This document shows positions 11,088 to 20,537 of a stretch of 64,000 bases of DNA, piece after piece. This DNA is from Lysobacter helvus (GTDB lineage: Bacteria; Pseudomonadota; Gammaproteobacteria; Xanthomonadales; Xanthomonadaceae): contig NZ_AP024546.1 of NCBI RefSeq assembly GCF_018406645.1, positions 806,001 to 870,000 on the forward strand, in the 5' to 3' direction. Each line of letters starts with the position of its first letter. Position 1 is the stretch's first letter. The position numbers were made by a program, and so were the translations under genes. The notes under the pieces are model-generated. The model saw nothing but the letters and a program-made list of their open reading frames with translations, did no database searches and was not told where the DNA came from.

Positions 11088-12571
11088 GCATGGCCTCCAA
11101 GCGCGCGACGCGCGACGTCCGTGTCGTCGAAGGGATGCTTCACGCCGTGGATTTCCTGGTAGGGCTCGTGGCCCTTGCCGGCGATGAGGACGATATCGTT
11201 CGCGCCCGCTTCGCCGATCGCGCGCGCGATGGCGGCGGCGCGGTCGCGTTCCACCACCAGGCGCGCCGGATCCTTGCGCAGGCCGGGCGTGAAGCCTTCG
11301 AGGATGTCGGCCACGATGGCGTCGCCGTCTTCGCCGCGCGGGTTGTCGTCGGTGACGATCACGCGGTCGGCGAGGCGTTCGGCGATCGCGGCCATCTGCG
11401 GGCGCTTGCCGCGGTCGCGTTCGCCGCCGCAGCCGAAGACGCAGGCGAGGTTGGCGGCGGCATGCGCGCGCAGCGAGGACAGCGCCTGTTCGAGCGCATC
11501 GGGCGTGTGCGCGTAGTCGATGACGACCAGCGGTGCATCGCCATTGCCGCCGAGGCGGTTCATGCGGCCGTGGATCGGTTGCAGCTGCGAGAGCACGTCG
11601 GCGACGCGTGCAGGCGGGATGTCGAGCGCGACGAGCGCGCCGGCGACCGCGAGCAGGTTGTCGACATTGAAGCGCCCGAGCAGCGGCGAACGCACCGCGT
11701 GCGCGGCGCCGTCCACGATGAGATCGAACGCGACGCCCCGGTTGTCGAGCACCACGTGGTCCGCGCGCACCGCGGCATCCGTCGAACCGGCGGCGCTCGT
11801 GCCGATGCGGCGCACCGGCGCCTGCACGGCGTCGAACAGCGCGCGGCCGTAGTCGTCGTCGAGGTTGATGACCGCTGCGCGCAAACCCGGCCATGCGAAC
11901 AGCTTGGCCTTCGCCGCGCCGTAGTTCGCCATGTCGCCGTGGTAGTCCAGATGATCGCGCGTGAGGTTGGTGAACACCGCGACATCGAAATGCACGCCGC
12001 CCACGCGGCCCTGGTCGAGCGCATGCGAGCTGACTTCCATCGCCAGCGCCTGGGCGCCCGCGTCGCGTAGCTCGCCGAGCAACTGGTGCATCTGCAACAC
12101 GAGCGGCGTGGTGAAACCCGTCGGCACCACCGCGCCATGCAGCCCCGCACCGAGCGTGCCGATGGTGCCGGCGCGCGTGCCGAGCAGCGACCACGCCTGC
12201 GCGAGCAGCTGCACCGTCGAGGTCTTGCCGTTCGTGCCGGTCACGCCGACGGTGGTCATCGCATGGCTCGGATGGCCATGGAAGTGATCGCCGAGTTCGC
12301 CCAGGCGCGCGCGCAGGCCCGGCACCGGGATTGCGTCGGCGGGCGCGGGAATGTCGGCGGGCGCCGGCGGTTCGAACAGGATGGCGCTCGCACCGGCGGC
12401 CTTCGCCTGCTCGACGAAATTCAAGCCATGCGCACCGAAGCCCGCGATCGCGATGAACGCGTCGCCCGGGCGCAGCGCGCGGCTGTCCATCACGAGGTTG
12501 GTGACTTCGAGATCGGCGGGCACGGCCGCGATGTCGGGCAGCAATTCGGACAGGCGCATGCGGCGGCTCAT
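11084..12571 (-). CDS. murE: UDP-MurNAc-dipeptide--meso-diaminopimelate ligase MurE
   Basis: MurE adds the third residue of the muropeptide stem. The 495 residues include the ATP loop [16 protein letters not shown]. The C-terminal signature [11 protein letters not shown] contains DNPR, the family's marker for meso-diaminopimelate, not lysine, so the wall should be of the ordinary Gram-negative type. Given the unusual MurD situation in this lineage, its natural substrate may reach it by a different route (see findings). The start ATG overlaps the ftsI stop as ATGA. Confidence 0.97.
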   Translation of the reverse strand: MSRRMRLSELLPDIAAVPADLEVTNLVMDSRALRPGDAFIAIAGFGAHGLNFVEQAKAAGASAILFEPPAPADIPAPADAIPVPGLRARLGELGDHFHGHPSHAMTTVGVTGTNGKTSTVQLLAQAWSLLGTRAGTIGTLGAGLHGAVVPTGFTTPLVLQMHQLLGELRDAGAQALAMEVSSHALDQGRVGGVHFDVAVFTNLTRDHLDYHGDMANYGAAKAKLFAWPGLRAAVINLDDDYGRALFDAVQAPVRRIGTSAAGSTDAAVRADHVVLDNRGVAFDLIVDGAAHAVRSPLLGRFNVDNLLAVAGALVALDIPPARVADVLSQLQPIHGRMNRLGGNGDAPLVVIDYAHTPDALEQALSSLRAHAAANLACVFGCGGERDRGKRPQMAAIAERLADRVIVTDDNPRGEDGDAIVADILEGFTPGLRKDPARLVVERDRAAAIARAIGEAGANDIVLIAGKGHEPYQEIHGVKHPFDDTDVARRALGGHA

Positions 12572-14424
12572 TGCACGGCCTCCGTCACCGGCGCGGGCGC
12601 GGCGACCGGCGCCGTCGCCACCGTCGCCGGCTTGCGCTTGGCTTCCGCCGCAGCCTGCGCGGCAAGCCACGCATCGAGATCGTCTGGGGCCACGTCCATC
12701 ATGCGCAGCGCACCATCCATCACGTTGCGGAACACCGGCGCGGAGACGAGGCCACCGACGTACGCGAGTTCCGGCGCGGGATCGTCGATCACCACCACCA
12801 TCGAGAAGCGCGGATTGCTCGCCGGCACCAGGCCTGCGAAGAATGCGACGTAACGCCGCGAATACCCACCGCCGCTCGCCTTGCGCGCGGTGCCGGTCTT
12901 GCCGGCGACGCGATACCCGAGCACGCGCGCCTGCGTCGCGGTGCCGCCGGGCAGCGTCACCGTTTCCATCATGCGCAGCACTTCGCGGGCAACGCCCGGA
13001 TCCATGACCTGGTGGGCCTCGTTGCGCTGGCCCTTGACGAACGTCGGGGCAACGAGCTTGCCGCCGTTTCCGATCGCAGCGTACGCCTGCGCGATCTGCA
13101 GCGGCGTCACGCTCAGGCCGTAGCCGTAGGACATCGTCTGCTTGGTGGTGCCGCTCCAGCGGTCCGGCGCCGGCAGCAAACCGGCCGATTCGCCGGGGAA
13201 GCCGCTGTTGGTGCTCTGGCCATAGCCGAGCTTGCGCAGGTACTCATAGAAGGTGTTGTTGTCGAGGCGCGCGACGATCTTCGCCGCGCCCACGTTGGAG
13301 CTCTTCGTGATCACGCCCGTGGTGTCGAGCACGCCGTAGTTGTGCGTGTCGGTCGTGCGGTAGCGGCCGTTCGGCATCCAGCCCGGGTTGGTGTCGAACT
13401 TGGTCTGCGGCGTGATGACGTGATGTTCGAGCGCGGCGGCGACCGTGATGGGCTTCATCGTCGAGCCGGGCTCGATGAGGTCGGTGACCGCGCGGTTGCG
13501 GTGCGCGTCGCGTGCGCCGCCTTCCACCGCGTTCGGGTTGAACGACGGCAGGTTGGCCATCGCCAGCACTTCGCCGGTGGTCACGTCCAGCACCACGGCC
13601 GAGCCGCTGCTCGCGCCCTTTTCCAGCAGCGCATTGCGCAGCTCGCGATAGGCGAGAAACTGGATGCGCCGGTCGATCGACAGCGTGAGGTCCTTGCCCG
13701 GCTCGGCGGCGCGCACCAGGTCCACGTTCTCGACGATGCGGCCGCGGCGGTCGCGGATCACCTTCTCGGCGCCGGGCTTGCCGCGCAGCCATTCGTCGAA
13801 CGCGAGCTCCAGGCCTTCCTGGCCGGCGTCGTCGACGTTGGTGAAGCCCAGGATATGCGCGATCGCATCGCCCTGCGGATAGAAGCGGCGGTATTCGCGC
13901 TGCGAGAACACGCCGGGGATGTTGTGCGCGACGACCGACTGCGCGAACTCCGGGCTGATCCGCCGCTGCAGGTACACGAACTCCTTGTTCGCGCGCTGCG
14001 AGAGCTTGCGTTCGAGGTGGTCGGCGGGCACGCCGAGCGCCTGCGCCAGTTCCGGCAAGCGCTGCGGATGCTTGAGCAGTTCCTGCGGGTTGGCCCAGAT
14101 CGATTCGACCGGCGTGGACACCGCGAGCGGTTCGCCGTTGCGGTCGGTGATCATGCCGCGCGAGGTGGGGATCGGGATCTCGCGCAGGAAGCGCGCATCG
14201 CCCTGCGCCTGGTAGAACGCGTTGTCGATCACCTGCATCTCGAACGCGCGGCCCAGCAGCGCGAGCGAGCACAGGCCCAGCGTGCCGGCGACCATCGCCA
14301 GGCGCCCGCGCAGGTTGAACTGCGCGCGGCCGCGCGGCTTCTGGCGCGGACCGCCGCCGAAGAACGCGCGCACGCGCTGGCCGGCCGTCGGGCGCTTCTC
14401 GGCGTGCGGCATGCCCGGCCTCAT
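12568..14424 (-). CDS. ftsI: Septal peptidoglycan transpeptidase FtsI (PBP3)
   Basis: FtsI is the class B penicillin-binding protein that cross-links septal peptidoglycan as FtsW's partner. It is 618 residues long. It has a basic cytoplasmic N-terminus of about 45 residues, one membrane anchor ([17 protein letters not shown]), a pedestal/dimerisation domain, and a transpeptidase domain. The catalytic SxxK lies in EPGSTMKPI, SxN in TKSSNVG and KTG in [10 protein letters not shown]. After the catalytic domain comes an unusual tail of about 45 residues rich in Ala, Pro and Val ([20 protein letters not shown] onward). The ATG overlaps the ftsL stop as ATGA. Confidence 0.97.
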   Translation of the reverse strand: MRPGMPHAEKRPTAGQRVRAFFGGGPRQKPRGRAQFNLRGRLAMVAGTLGLCSLALLGRAFEMQVIDNAFYQAQGDARFLREIPIPTSRGMITDRNGEPLAVSTPVESIWANPQELLKHPQRLPELAQALGVPADHLERKLSQRANKEFVYLQRRISPEFAQSVVAHNIPGVFSQREYRRFYPQGDAIAHILGFTNVDDAGQEGLELAFDEWLRGKPGAEKVIRDRRGRIVENVDLVRAAEPGKDLTLSIDRRIQFLAYRELRNALLEKGASSGSAVVLDVTTGEVLAMANLPSFNPNAVEGGARDAHRNRAVTDLIEPGSTMKPITVAAALEHHVITPQTKFDTNPGWMPNGRYRTTDTHNYGVLDTTGVITKSSNVGAAKIVARLDNNTFYEYLRKLGYGQSTNSGFPGESAGLLPAPDRWSGTTKQTMSYGYGLSVTPLQIAQAYAAIGNGGKLVAPTFVKGQRNEAHQVMDPGVAREVLRMMETVTLPGGTATQARVLGYRVAGKTGTARKASGGGYSRRYVAFFAGLVPASNPRFSMVVVIDDPAPELAYVGGLVSAPVFRNVMDGALRMMDVAPDDLDAWLAAQAAAEAKRKPATVATAPVAAPAPVTEAVQ

Positions 14425-14687
14425 GGACGGATCACCACGGTTTCGCCCGCTTCCGGGAACACCATGCCCAGGCGGTTGCGCGCCACCTGGTCGATGCGGT
14501 TGCTTTCGGCCCACGTGGCCTGTTCCAGCTGCAGGCGGCCGAAGTCGATGTTGAGGTCGTCGCGCTCGCGCTGCAGGCGCTTGAGCACGACGAACAACTG
14601 GCGATGCTCGTGGCGCGCGTAGACCACGCCGATCGCCGAGGCGACGTTGGCCAGGATCAGCACGGCGATGATCACGCGCGCGTTCAT
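14421..14687 (-). CDS. ftsL: Cell division protein FtsL
   Basis: FtsL is a small bitopic divisome protein that forms a coiled coil with FtsB and activates FtsWI. The 88 residues have a very short N-terminus and one membrane helix ([20 protein letters not shown]). A periplasmic heptad-like helix follows ([20 protein letters not shown]). The end [16 protein letters not shown] is typical of the family. Identification rests on this layout plus the invariant position between rsmH and ftsI; both junctions are 4-nt overlaps. Confidence 0.93.
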   Translation of the reverse strand: MNARVIIAVLILANVASAIGVVYARHEHRQLFVVLKRLQRERDDLNIDFGRLQLEQATWAESNRIDQVARNRLGMVFPEAGETVVIRP

Positions 14688-15631
14688 GCGGCCACCGCCA
14701 GTTTCTCGGCCACGCGCAGCACGGCGCTGCGGGCGCGCGGGTTGAAGGCGAGTTCTTCGCTGGTCGCCTTCTGCGCATCGCCGATGGCGCGCAGCGTGGG
14801 ATGGAAGTCGGGCACCACCGGCATGCGGCGGTGCGTCGGCGGCGCCTTCGCCTTGCGCGCGATGAACTGCTTGACGATGCGGTCTTCCAGCGAATGGAAG
14901 GAGATCACCGCAAGGCGCCCGCCGGGCTTGAGGCAATCGAACGCGGCGTCGAGGCCGGTTTCGAGGTCGGCCAGCTCGCGGTTGATGAAGATGCGGATGG
15001 CCTGGAACGAACGCGTGGCAGGGTGCGTCTTCGAATCGCCGCGCGGCATCACCGACGCGATGAGGTCGGCGAGTTGCCCCGTGCGCTCGAGCGGCTGCGT
15101 TTCGCGGCGCGCCACGATCGCGCGCGCGATGCGGCGCGACTGGCGTTCTTCGCCGTAGGTGAACAGCACGTCCGCGATGTCGCGATCGGAGGCATGCGCC
15201 AGCCACTGCGCAGCGCTCTCGCCGGAATCCGGATCCATGCGCATGTCGAGCGGACCGTCCTTGCCGAAGCTGAAACCCCGCTCGGCGACATCCAGCTGCG
15301 GCGAAGACACGCCGAGGTCGAGCAGCACGCCGTCGAGGCCTTCGCGCGCGAGCGTCCAGTCGCCCAGGTGGGCGAAGCTGCCGCGACGGATGGAGACGCG
15401 CGGGTCCGCGCCGAATGCGCCTTCGGCCACCGCGATCGCCTCGGGATCCTTGTCCATCAGCAGCAATCGCCCTCCCGGGCCCAACTGGTCGAGCACGCCG
15501 CGCGCATGGCCGCCGCGGCCGAAAGTGCCATCGAGGTAACGTCCGTCCGCCAACACCCGCAGTCCTTCCATGACCTGCGCGTACAAGACCGGAAGGTGGG
15601 CGGACCGGGCATCCGCGCCACCGGCGGTCAC
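14684..15631 (-). CDS. rsmH: 16S rRNA m4C1402 N4-methyltransferase RsmH (MraW)
   Basis: RsmH N4-methylates C1402 of 16S rRNA in the ribosomal P site using SAM. The 315 residues show the early family motif [13 protein letters not shown] and the SAM loop [16 protein letters not shown]. Further motifs are [12 protein letters not shown] and the C-terminal [15 protein letters not shown]. The start is GTG at 15631, overlapping the mraZ stop as GTGA. No ATG occurs before the conserved HLPVL motif, so this is the only reasonable start. Confidence 0.96.
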   Translation of the reverse strand: MTAGGADARSAHLPVLYAQVMEGLRVLADGRYLDGTFGRGGHARGVLDQLGPGGRLLLMDKDPEAIAVAEGAFGADPRVSIRRGSFAHLGDWTLAREGLDGVLLDLGVSSPQLDVAERGFSFGKDGPLDMRMDPDSGESAAQWLAHASDRDIADVLFTYGEERQSRRIARAIVARRETQPLERTGQLADLIASVMPRGDSKTHPATRSFQAIRIFINRELADLETGLDAAFDCLKPGGRLAVISFHSLEDRIVKQFIARKAKAPPTHRRMPVVPDFHPTLRAIGDAQKATSEELAFNPRARSAVLRVAEKLAVAA

Positions 15632-16074
15632 AACTGCAGGTCGAGCAGCCCGTCGCCCAGGTCGGCATCCGTGAGGGTCTGCCGGATCTGCGCGAGGTGC
15701 GCCTGCTCGCTCCACAACTCGAACTTGTCGCCCATCCCCAGCAGCACCGCCTTGCGTTCGATGCCCACCGCGTTGCGGTGGCTCGCCGGCAGGCCGATGC
15801 GGCCGCTGCCGTCGGGCTCGACGAAGGTCGCCGCGCCCACGAGCTTCAGCTGCAGGTTGCGGCTGACGCTCTTGGTGCGCGGCAACGCGTTGACCTGGTC
15901 GCGCACGCGCTCCCAGACCGGCTGCGGATACAGATAGAGACAGCCGGCATCGAATGGGCTGTAGGTCAGGACCAGGCGGTTGCCACACTCGCGCACGACC
16001 TGGTCCCGGTAGCTGGTGGGAATCGCCAGCCGGCCCTTGTCGTCGATCGTGATGGCGGTCTCACCCTGGAACAT
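15628..16074 (-). CDS. mraZ: Transcriptional regulator MraZ
   Basis: MraZ is an AbrB-like DNA-binding protein that represses its own dcw promoter in E. coli. The 148-residue product has the family's two swapped-hairpin half-domains. The first includes [16 protein letters not shown] (about residues 10-25). The second includes [17 protein letters not shown] (about 84-100). Both keep the DxxGR...P core. It is the first gene of the dcw operon. Its promoter region carries GGG-type repeats of the kind MraZ binds (16120-16149). Confidence 0.97.
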   Translation of the reverse strand: MFQGETAITIDDKGRLAIPTSYRDQVVRECGNRLVLTYSPFDAGCLYLYPQPVWERVRDQVNALPRTKSVSRNLQLKLVGAATFVEPDGSGRIGLPASHRNAVGIERKAVLLGMGDKFELWSEQAHLAQIRQTLTDADLGDGLLDLQL

Positions 16075-16119
16075 CGCCCCTGCCCGGTAGCGCCCCTCTG
16101 CCGGGGGCTTTTGGAGTTA

Positions 16120-16149
16120 GGAAAACCACTTATTTCCCGGTTTTCCCAC
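16120..16149 (-). promoter_or_regulatory. Putative MraZ operator (three GGG-containing repeats)
   Basis: On the minus strand three consecutive 10-nt units read GTGGGAAAAC, CGGGAAATAA and GTGGTTTTCC. MraZ is known to bind TGGGN units repeated about every 10 nt. The array begins just after the predicted transcription start and ends 46 nt before the mraZ ATG, so binding would block initiation. The third unit is imperfect and the spacing is 9 and 11 nt, so the match is good but not exact. Confidence 0.55.
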
Positions 16150-16157
16150 GAGACGCC

Positions 16158-16186
16158 ACGTTAGGCTTGACCCACAGGGTTGTCAA
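16158..16186 (-). promoter_or_regulatory. Sigma-70 promoter of the dcw operon
   Basis: The minus strand shows a perfect -35 TTGACA (16181-16186), a 17-nt spacer and a -10 TAACGT (16158-16163). It is the clearest promoter in the window. The predicted start, near 16151, sits at the edge of the putative MraZ boxes. Confidence 0.7.
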
Positions 16187-16419
16187 CAGCTTGTTGGGTG
16201 AATTTTTCGTTTTGGCATCAATGGCTTGCGACGAACTTCAGAGTCTTGTTCAAGAGTTATCCACTAGCTGTTGTTTCGTCTCAAATTGTGAGATTCGGGC
16301 CCGTCCCCGGGAGGCGGGTTCATGAGGGAGACAGACTGAATGGGCGACCCCTCACCCCGGGCCAACGGACACCCCGCCATGGTCGGTTCCCCCCCGCCCG
16401 ACCCGGAGTCCCCCTGCCG
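16187..16419. other. Intergenic region between the dcw promoter and the PAP2 gene
   Basis: No convincing gene is seen here. The stretch is markedly more AT-rich than its surroundings up to about 16290, as expected for a divergent promoter region. It contains TTATCCACT (16257-16265), one base off a DnaA box, and a small inverted repeat TCTCA/TGAGA around 16279-16293. I could not assign a plus-strand -35/-10 pair for the downstream gene. Confidence 0.4.
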
Positions 16420-17745
16420 ATGCCGACCCCGCCGCCCCATCCCACCGACCGCCCCCGCCGACAGCGCGGCGCGATCGTCCTCACCGCCGCCGGCCTGGCC
16501 GCCCTCGGGATCGGCGTGGTCGCGACGCGGGCGCTGGACCGGGGCCATGCCCCCGATGCGGTGTCGGAATGGAACGCCATCGGCATCGATGCCGGCGCAT
16601 CGCTCGAACGCGGCATGTCGGAACAGCGCGAGCTGGCCATGATGCACCTGGCGATGCACGACGCGCTCAATGCAATCCGCCCGGTGTACGCGCCGTACGC
16701 CGCCGGCCTGGGCGAACATCCCAACGCGTCGCCCGAAGCCGCGATCGCCGCCGCTGCGCACGACGTGCTCGTCGCAACGGTGCCCGGCAAGCGCGCGGAA
16801 CTCGACGACGCCTACGCCAGCGCGCTCGATCGCGTCGGCGCCGGCCCCGCGCGCGAAGAAGGCGTGCAACTCGGACGCAACGCCGCGCGCAACATCCTGG
16901 CGTTGCGCGCGCACGACGGCAGCGATCGCGCGGATGTCGCGGACGTCGCCCAACCCGGCATCGGCAAGTGGGAAACCACGCCGCCCAATCACTTGAAGGC
17001 GCTGTTGCCCGGCTGGCAATACGTCACGCCGTTCGCGATGAAATCCGCGGATCAATTCCTGCCGCCGCCGCCACCCGCGCTCAAGAGCGCCGAATACGCG
17101 CGCCAATACAACGCGGTCAAGGCGCTCGGCGCGGAGAACGGCAGCACGCGCACCGCGGCGCAGACCGAACAGGCGCAATGGTGGGCGGGCAACGCCGGCG
17201 ACAGCTGGAACGACATCGCGCGCGACACGATCGCGCAGCGCGAACGCCAGGGGCGCGATGCATTGCAGCTGTGGCGCAACGCGCGCACGTTCGCGATGCT
17301 CAACATCGCGATGGCCGATGGCTACGTGTCCGGCTGGAACGCGAAGTACAAGTATCGCCACTGGCGTCCCGTCACCGCGATCCCGCGCGGCGACCTCGAC
17401 GGCAATCCCGCGACCGTGCCCGACGCGAACTGGATGTCGTTCCTCCCCACGCCCGAGCATCCCGAATATCCCTCGACGCACAGCATCCTGTCGGCGGCCG
17501 CCGCGGCAGCGTTGCAGTGCGCCCTGGGCAGCGATCGCATCGACGCCACCGAAGACAGCCGCAGCAAGTACACGCAGGAGCGTCGCCATTTCACCAGCCT
17601 CAAGGCGACCGCGGACGACGTGGCGATGTCGCGCCTGTATGCGGGCGCGCATTTCCCGATCGCGAACACGAACGGGCTGATCGAAGGGCGGCAGATCGGC
17701 GAACTGGTGTGCAAACAGACGCTGCAACCCGTGTCGAAGCACTGA
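16420..17745 (+). CDS. Vanadium-dependent haloperoxidase-like PAP2-superfamily protein
   Basis: The 441-residue product resembles bacterial vanadium haloperoxidases and their acid-phosphatase relatives, which share one active site that binds vanadate or phosphate. An N-terminal hydrophobic helix (GAIVLTAAGLAALGIGVVAT, about 17-36) suggests export or a membrane anchor. Active-site segments are present: K-x6-RP in KYKYRHWRP (309-317), PSTH at 351-354 where PSGH is usual, and SR-x5-H in SRLYAGAH (404-411). The acidic residue normally found four positions after that His is Ala here. The start ATG at 16420 has only a weak GGAG upstream; no nearer ATG precedes the membrane helix. A strong terminator follows. 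Whether it is a peroxidase or a phosphatase cannot be told from sequence. Confidence 0.8.
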   Translation: MPTPPPHPTDRPRRQRGAIVLTAAGLAALGIGVVATRALDRGHAPDAVSEWNAIGIDAGASLERGMSEQRELAMMHLAMHDALNAIRPVYAPYAAGLGEHPNASPEAAIAAAAHDVLVATVPGKRAELDDAYASALDRVGAGPAREEGVQLGRNAARNILALRAHDGSDRADVADVAQPGIGKWETTPPNHLKALLPGWQYVTPFAMKSADQFLPPPPPALKSAEYARQYNAVKALGAENGSTRTAAQTEQAQWWAGNAGDSWNDIARDTIAQRERQGRDALQLWRNARTFAMLNIAMADGYVSGWNAKYKYRHWRPVTAIPRGDLDGNPATVPDANWMSFLPTPEHPEYPSTHSILSAAAAAALQCALGSDRIDATEDSRSKYTQERRHFTSLKATADDVAMSRLYAGAHFPIANTNGLIEGRQIGELVCKQTLQPVSKH

Positions 17746-17754
17746 ATCGCCCGC

Positions 17755-17792
17755 CCACTAAAAAGGCCCGCTTGCGCGAGCCTCTTTAGTGG
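17755..17792. terminator. Bidirectional terminator between the PAP2 gene and rnpB
   Basis: A stem AGGCCCGC/GCGAGCCT (17764-17771 / 17776-17783, loop TTGC) is enclosed by a longer repeat CCACTAAA/TTTAGTGG (17755-17762 / 17785-17792). Read on the minus strand the stem is followed by TTTTT, terminating rnpB. Read on the plus strand it is followed by CTTT, ending the PAP2 transcript. Confidence 0.8.
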
Positions 17793-18142
17793 CGGAGTTG
17801 GCCGATAAGCCGGGTTCTGTCGTGAGCAGTCATTCCTCTAGGCGCATCGTCACCGATACGCTCGAGCAGCCTACCCGGACCCGACGCGGGCCGCGTCATG
17901 AGGTCCCTATTTGGCCTTGCTCCCGGTGGGGTTTGCCGTGCCGGTCCGTTGCCGGACTCGCGGTGCGCTCTTACCGCACCATTTCACCCTTGCCTGATCC
18001 CTTGCGGGCCATCGGCGGTATCTTTCTGTTGCACTTTCCGTCGGCTCGCGCCGCCCAGGCGTTACCTGGCACCGTGCCCTGTGGAGCCCGGACTTTCCTC
18101 GGCATTCTTGCGAATGACGCGACTGCCTGGCCGACTCCGCCG
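17793..18142 (-). ncRNA. rnpB: RNase P RNA, bacterial type A
   Basis: This is the catalytic RNA that trims the 5' ends of pre-tRNAs. On the minus strand it contains the hallmark GAGGAAAGTCCGGGCTCC. Near the 3' end it has AGAGGAATGACTG and ACAGAACCCGGCTTATCGGC. The terminal helix P1 can be drawn: GCGGAGTCGGCC at the 5' end pairs with GGCCAACTCCGC at the 3' end. Length is about 350 nt, normal for the class. It lies between rsmI and mraZ, as in Pseudomonas, and ends in a strong terminator. The ends are placed from P1 pairing and are good to a few bases. Confidence 0.95.
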
Positions 18143-18148
18143 GGGCGG

Positions 18149-18154
18149 ATTGTG
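18149..18154 (-). promoter_or_regulatory. Candidate -10 element of rnpB
   Basis: CACAAT on the minus strand ends 7 nt before the first base of helix P1, the right distance for transcription to begin at the mature 5' end. I see no good -35, which would overlap the 3' end of rsmI. Confidence 0.4.
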
Positions 18155-18175
18155 GCAGCTTCGGCCGGGCAGCGC

Positions 18176-19006
18176 TCAGGAGCCGTAGAGCGCCTTGCGC
18201 GGCGCGCCGCTCAGGTCGGCGGCGAGTTTGGCCGCGGTCGACGGCGGCAGGTGTTCGCCGAGCTTCGCGTACAGGCGCTTGCCTTCGGCGATGCGCGCAT
18301 CGGCATCGTCCGCGGCGCCCTGCACCAGCACGACGAATTCGCCCTTGCGCTGGTTGGGATCGGCGGCAATGCGGGCGCGCACGTCATCGAGCGCGCCATC
18401 GAGGACGGTCTCGAACAGTTTCGTCAGCTCGCGCGCCACCACCACGCGGCGGTCGCCGCCGAACACCGTCCCCATGTCGGAGAGGGTTTCCTCGATGCGA
18501 TGTGCCGATTCGTAGAACGCGAGCGTGCGCGTTTCGCTGGCCAGCGGTGCGAGGCGTTCGCGGCGCGCGCCCGCTTTCGCGGGCAGGAACCCTTCGAAGG
18601 CGAGCCGGTCGCTCGGCAACCCGGCCACGCTGAGCGCAGCGACGAACGCACACGCCCCCGGCACCGGGCTCACCGCCACGCCCGCCGCGCGGGCCGCGCG
18701 CACCAGCCGGAACCCGGGGTCGCTCACCAGCGGCGTGCCCGCGTCCGACACCAGCGCCAGCGATTCGCCGCCGAGCAGGCGCGCCACCAGGCGCTCGGCC
18801 AACTGCTCCTCGTTGTGTTCGTGCAGGGCCACCAGCGGCCGTTCGACGCCGTAATGCGCGAGCAGCTGGCGCGTGTGCCTCGTGTCTTCCGCACAGATCG
18901 CCGCGACCGCGCGCAGGGTGTCCAGCGCGCGCGGCGAGAGGTCGCCGAGGTTGCCGATCGGCGTGGCGACGACGTGAAGTGTTCCGGGGCGTGTCGCAGT
19001 CTGCAT
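18176..19006 (-). CDS. rsmI: 16S rRNA 2'-O-methyltransferase RsmI
   Basis: RsmI 2'-O-methylates C1402 of 16S rRNA, the same nucleotide that RsmH (14684-15631) N4-methylates. The 276-residue protein is of the tetrapyrrole-methylase fold. It has LHVVATPIGNLGDLSPRAL at the N-terminus, SLALVSDAGTPLVSDPG, PGACAFVAALSVAGL, and the C-terminal domain typical of RsmI. It is followed on the same strand by rnpB and is divergent from lpoA. In E. coli and Pseudomonas it is also next to lpoA. Confidence 0.95.
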   Translation of the reverse strand: MQTATRPGTLHVVATPIGNLGDLSPRALDTLRAVAAICAEDTRHTRQLLAHYGVERPLVALHEHNEEQLAERLVARLLGGESLALVSDAGTPLVSDPGFRLVRAARAAGVAVSPVPGACAFVAALSVAGLPSDRLAFEGFLPAKAGARRERLAPLASETRTLAFYESAHRIEETLSDMGTVFGGDRRVVVARELTKLFETVLDGALDDVRARIAADPNQRKGEFVVLVQGAADDADARIAEGKRLYAKLGEHLPPSTAAKLAADLSGAPRKALYGS

Positions 19007-19060
19007 GGGGATCCGGTCGGGAAACGCGAATGACGACGGCCGGCTTCGACGGACGACGGG

Positions 19061-19066
19061 TAGAAT
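19061..19066 (+). promoter_or_regulatory. Candidate -10 element of lpoA
   Basis: TAGAAT lies 47 nt before the lpoA start, in the 106-nt gap between divergent rsmI and lpoA. The -35 is not recognisable. The same TAGAAT hexamer precedes purL (53242-53247). Confidence 0.4.
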
Positions 19067-19112
19067 CCTAGCCGCTTCCCAGGGAACGCCGCGTACGCGG
19101 CCGAGGATCCGA

Positions 19113-20537
19113 ATGCACGCGAGCTTCGAACGGACACCGCGCTCCGCGCACCACCCCGCACTGCGGGCCTTGCTGCTGGGCACGCTGTTCGCGGCCGGCC
19201 TGGCCGGTTGCGCCTCGGTTTCGGTGCAGCGTCCGGCGGAGGCCTCGCACCAGGCGATGGATCCCGCCTTCGCCCAGGCGCGCGAACTCGCGCAGGCGGC
19301 GGCCAAGCAGACCGGCCAGGCGCAGGCCGACACCCACGCGCAGATCAACAAGCTCCTCGCGGGCCTGGACGATGCCACGCTGTCGCGCGATGCCGCCGCG
19401 CTGCCCGCCGGCGATCCGCTTTACATGTATGCCGGCCAGGCGCTGCTGCGCCGCGGCCTGCCGTTGCCGCGCCCGTTCGATCGCGGCGGCTGGAAGTTCG
19501 ATGCGCGCCCCGCCGCCGACAGCGATGGCTATCGCCCGCCGGTGAAGCTCGCGGTGCTGCTGCCCCTGTCCGGCAGCCTGGCGCCCGCCGCCGCGCCCGT
19601 GCGCGATGGTTTCCTCACCGGCTACTACGGCGAATCGCGCCGTCGCCCGGAAGTCACCTTCTACGACACCGCCGGCACCGCCGCCGGTGCCGTCGCCGCG
19701 TATGCCAAGGCGTCCGCGGAAGGCAACGACTTCGTGGTCGGTCCGCTGGGCCGCGACGAAGTCAGCGCAGTGTTCCGCGATGCGCAAAGCGGTGCGTCGA
19801 TGCTGGCGCTCAATCGCACGTCGGTGGCGCCGCCCGCGGGCAGCGCGAGTTTCTCGCTGTCGCCGGAAGACGACGGCATCGCCGCGGCCGATTACCTCTT
19901 CGCGCGCAAGGCGCAGCGCGTGCTCGTGCTCGCCGGCTCCGAGGAAGGCATGCGTCGCGCGGTCGTCGCGTTCCGCGATCGCTTCGCGCAACGCGGGGGC
20001 ACGGTGGCGGAAACCTTCGACGTCGGTGGCGACGCCACCACGCAACTCGCGCGCCTGCAGGCGGCGGTGCAGAAGGCCGGGCAGGTCGATGCCGTGTTCT
20101 TCGCCACGCGTGCGAGCGAAGCGCGCGGAGTCGCCCCGTTGCTTGCGTCCGCAGGCCTCGGTGGCAAACCGCGCGTGGCGACGTCGCAATTGCTCGCCGG
20201 CACCGGCAAGCCGGCCGAAGACGCCGTGCTCGACGGCATCGCGTATCCGACCGAACCGTGGGTCGCGCGCGGCGTGCCGGGCCTGCCGTCGGCGGCAAGC
20301 GTGGCGGGTCGGTTGAAGACCGCGCGCGGTCCGGCGGCGCGCCTGTTCGCCTTCGGTTACGACGCGTGGCTGATCACCGCGTACCTGGAAAAGCTCGCGC
20401 TCGCCGCCAACGGCGAAGTGCGCGGCGCGACGGGCACGCTGCGCCTGGATGGCGTCGGCAACGTGCTGCATACGCCGGTGTGGTCCACCTTCAGCGGCGG
20501 CGTGCCTTCGCCGCTGGCGGATGCCACCGACCGCTGA
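19113..20537 (+). CDS. lpoA: Penicillin-binding protein activator LpoA-like lipoprotein
   Basis: LpoA is an outer-membrane lipoprotein that activates the bifunctional synthase PBP1A from across the periplasm. The 474-residue product has a lipoprotein signal ending LAGC, giving Cys33 as the lipidated residue. A fairly short helical N-terminal part follows. Then comes a periplasmic-binding-protein fold ([20 protein letters not shown] onward) typical of the LpoA C-terminal domain. E. coli LpoA is about 680 residues, so the N-terminal TPR-like domain is shortened here. The rsmI/lpoA/yraN order supports the call. Confidence 0.88.
   Translation: MHASFERTPRSAHHPALRALLLGTLFAAGLAGCASVSVQRPAEASHQAMDPAFAQARELAQAAAKQTGQAQADTHAQINKLLAGLDDATLSRDAAALPAGDPLYMYAGQALLRRGLPLPRPFDRGGWKFDARPAADSDGYRPPVKLAVLLPLSGSLAPAAAPVRDGFLTGYYGESRRRPEVTFYDTAGTAAGAVAAYAKASAEGNDFVVGPLGRDEVSAVFRDAQSGASMLALNRTSVAPPAGSASFSLSPEDDGIAAADYLFARKAQRVLVLAGSEEGMRRAVVAFRDRFAQRGGTVAETFDVGGDATTQLARLQAAVQKAGQVDAVFFATRASEARGVAPLLASAGLGGKPRVATSQLLAGTGKPAEDAVLDGIAYPTEPWVARGVPGLPSAASVAGRLKTARGPAARLFAFGYDAWLITAYLEKLALAANGEVRGATGTLRLDGVGNVLHTPVWSTFSGGVPSPLADATDR

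Noticed and set aside
16257-16265. TTATCCACT, a DnaA-box-like nonamer near the dcw promoter
   Set aside because: A single box with one mismatch and no further boxes, AT-rich unwinding element or dnaA/dnaN genes nearby; not evidence for an origin.
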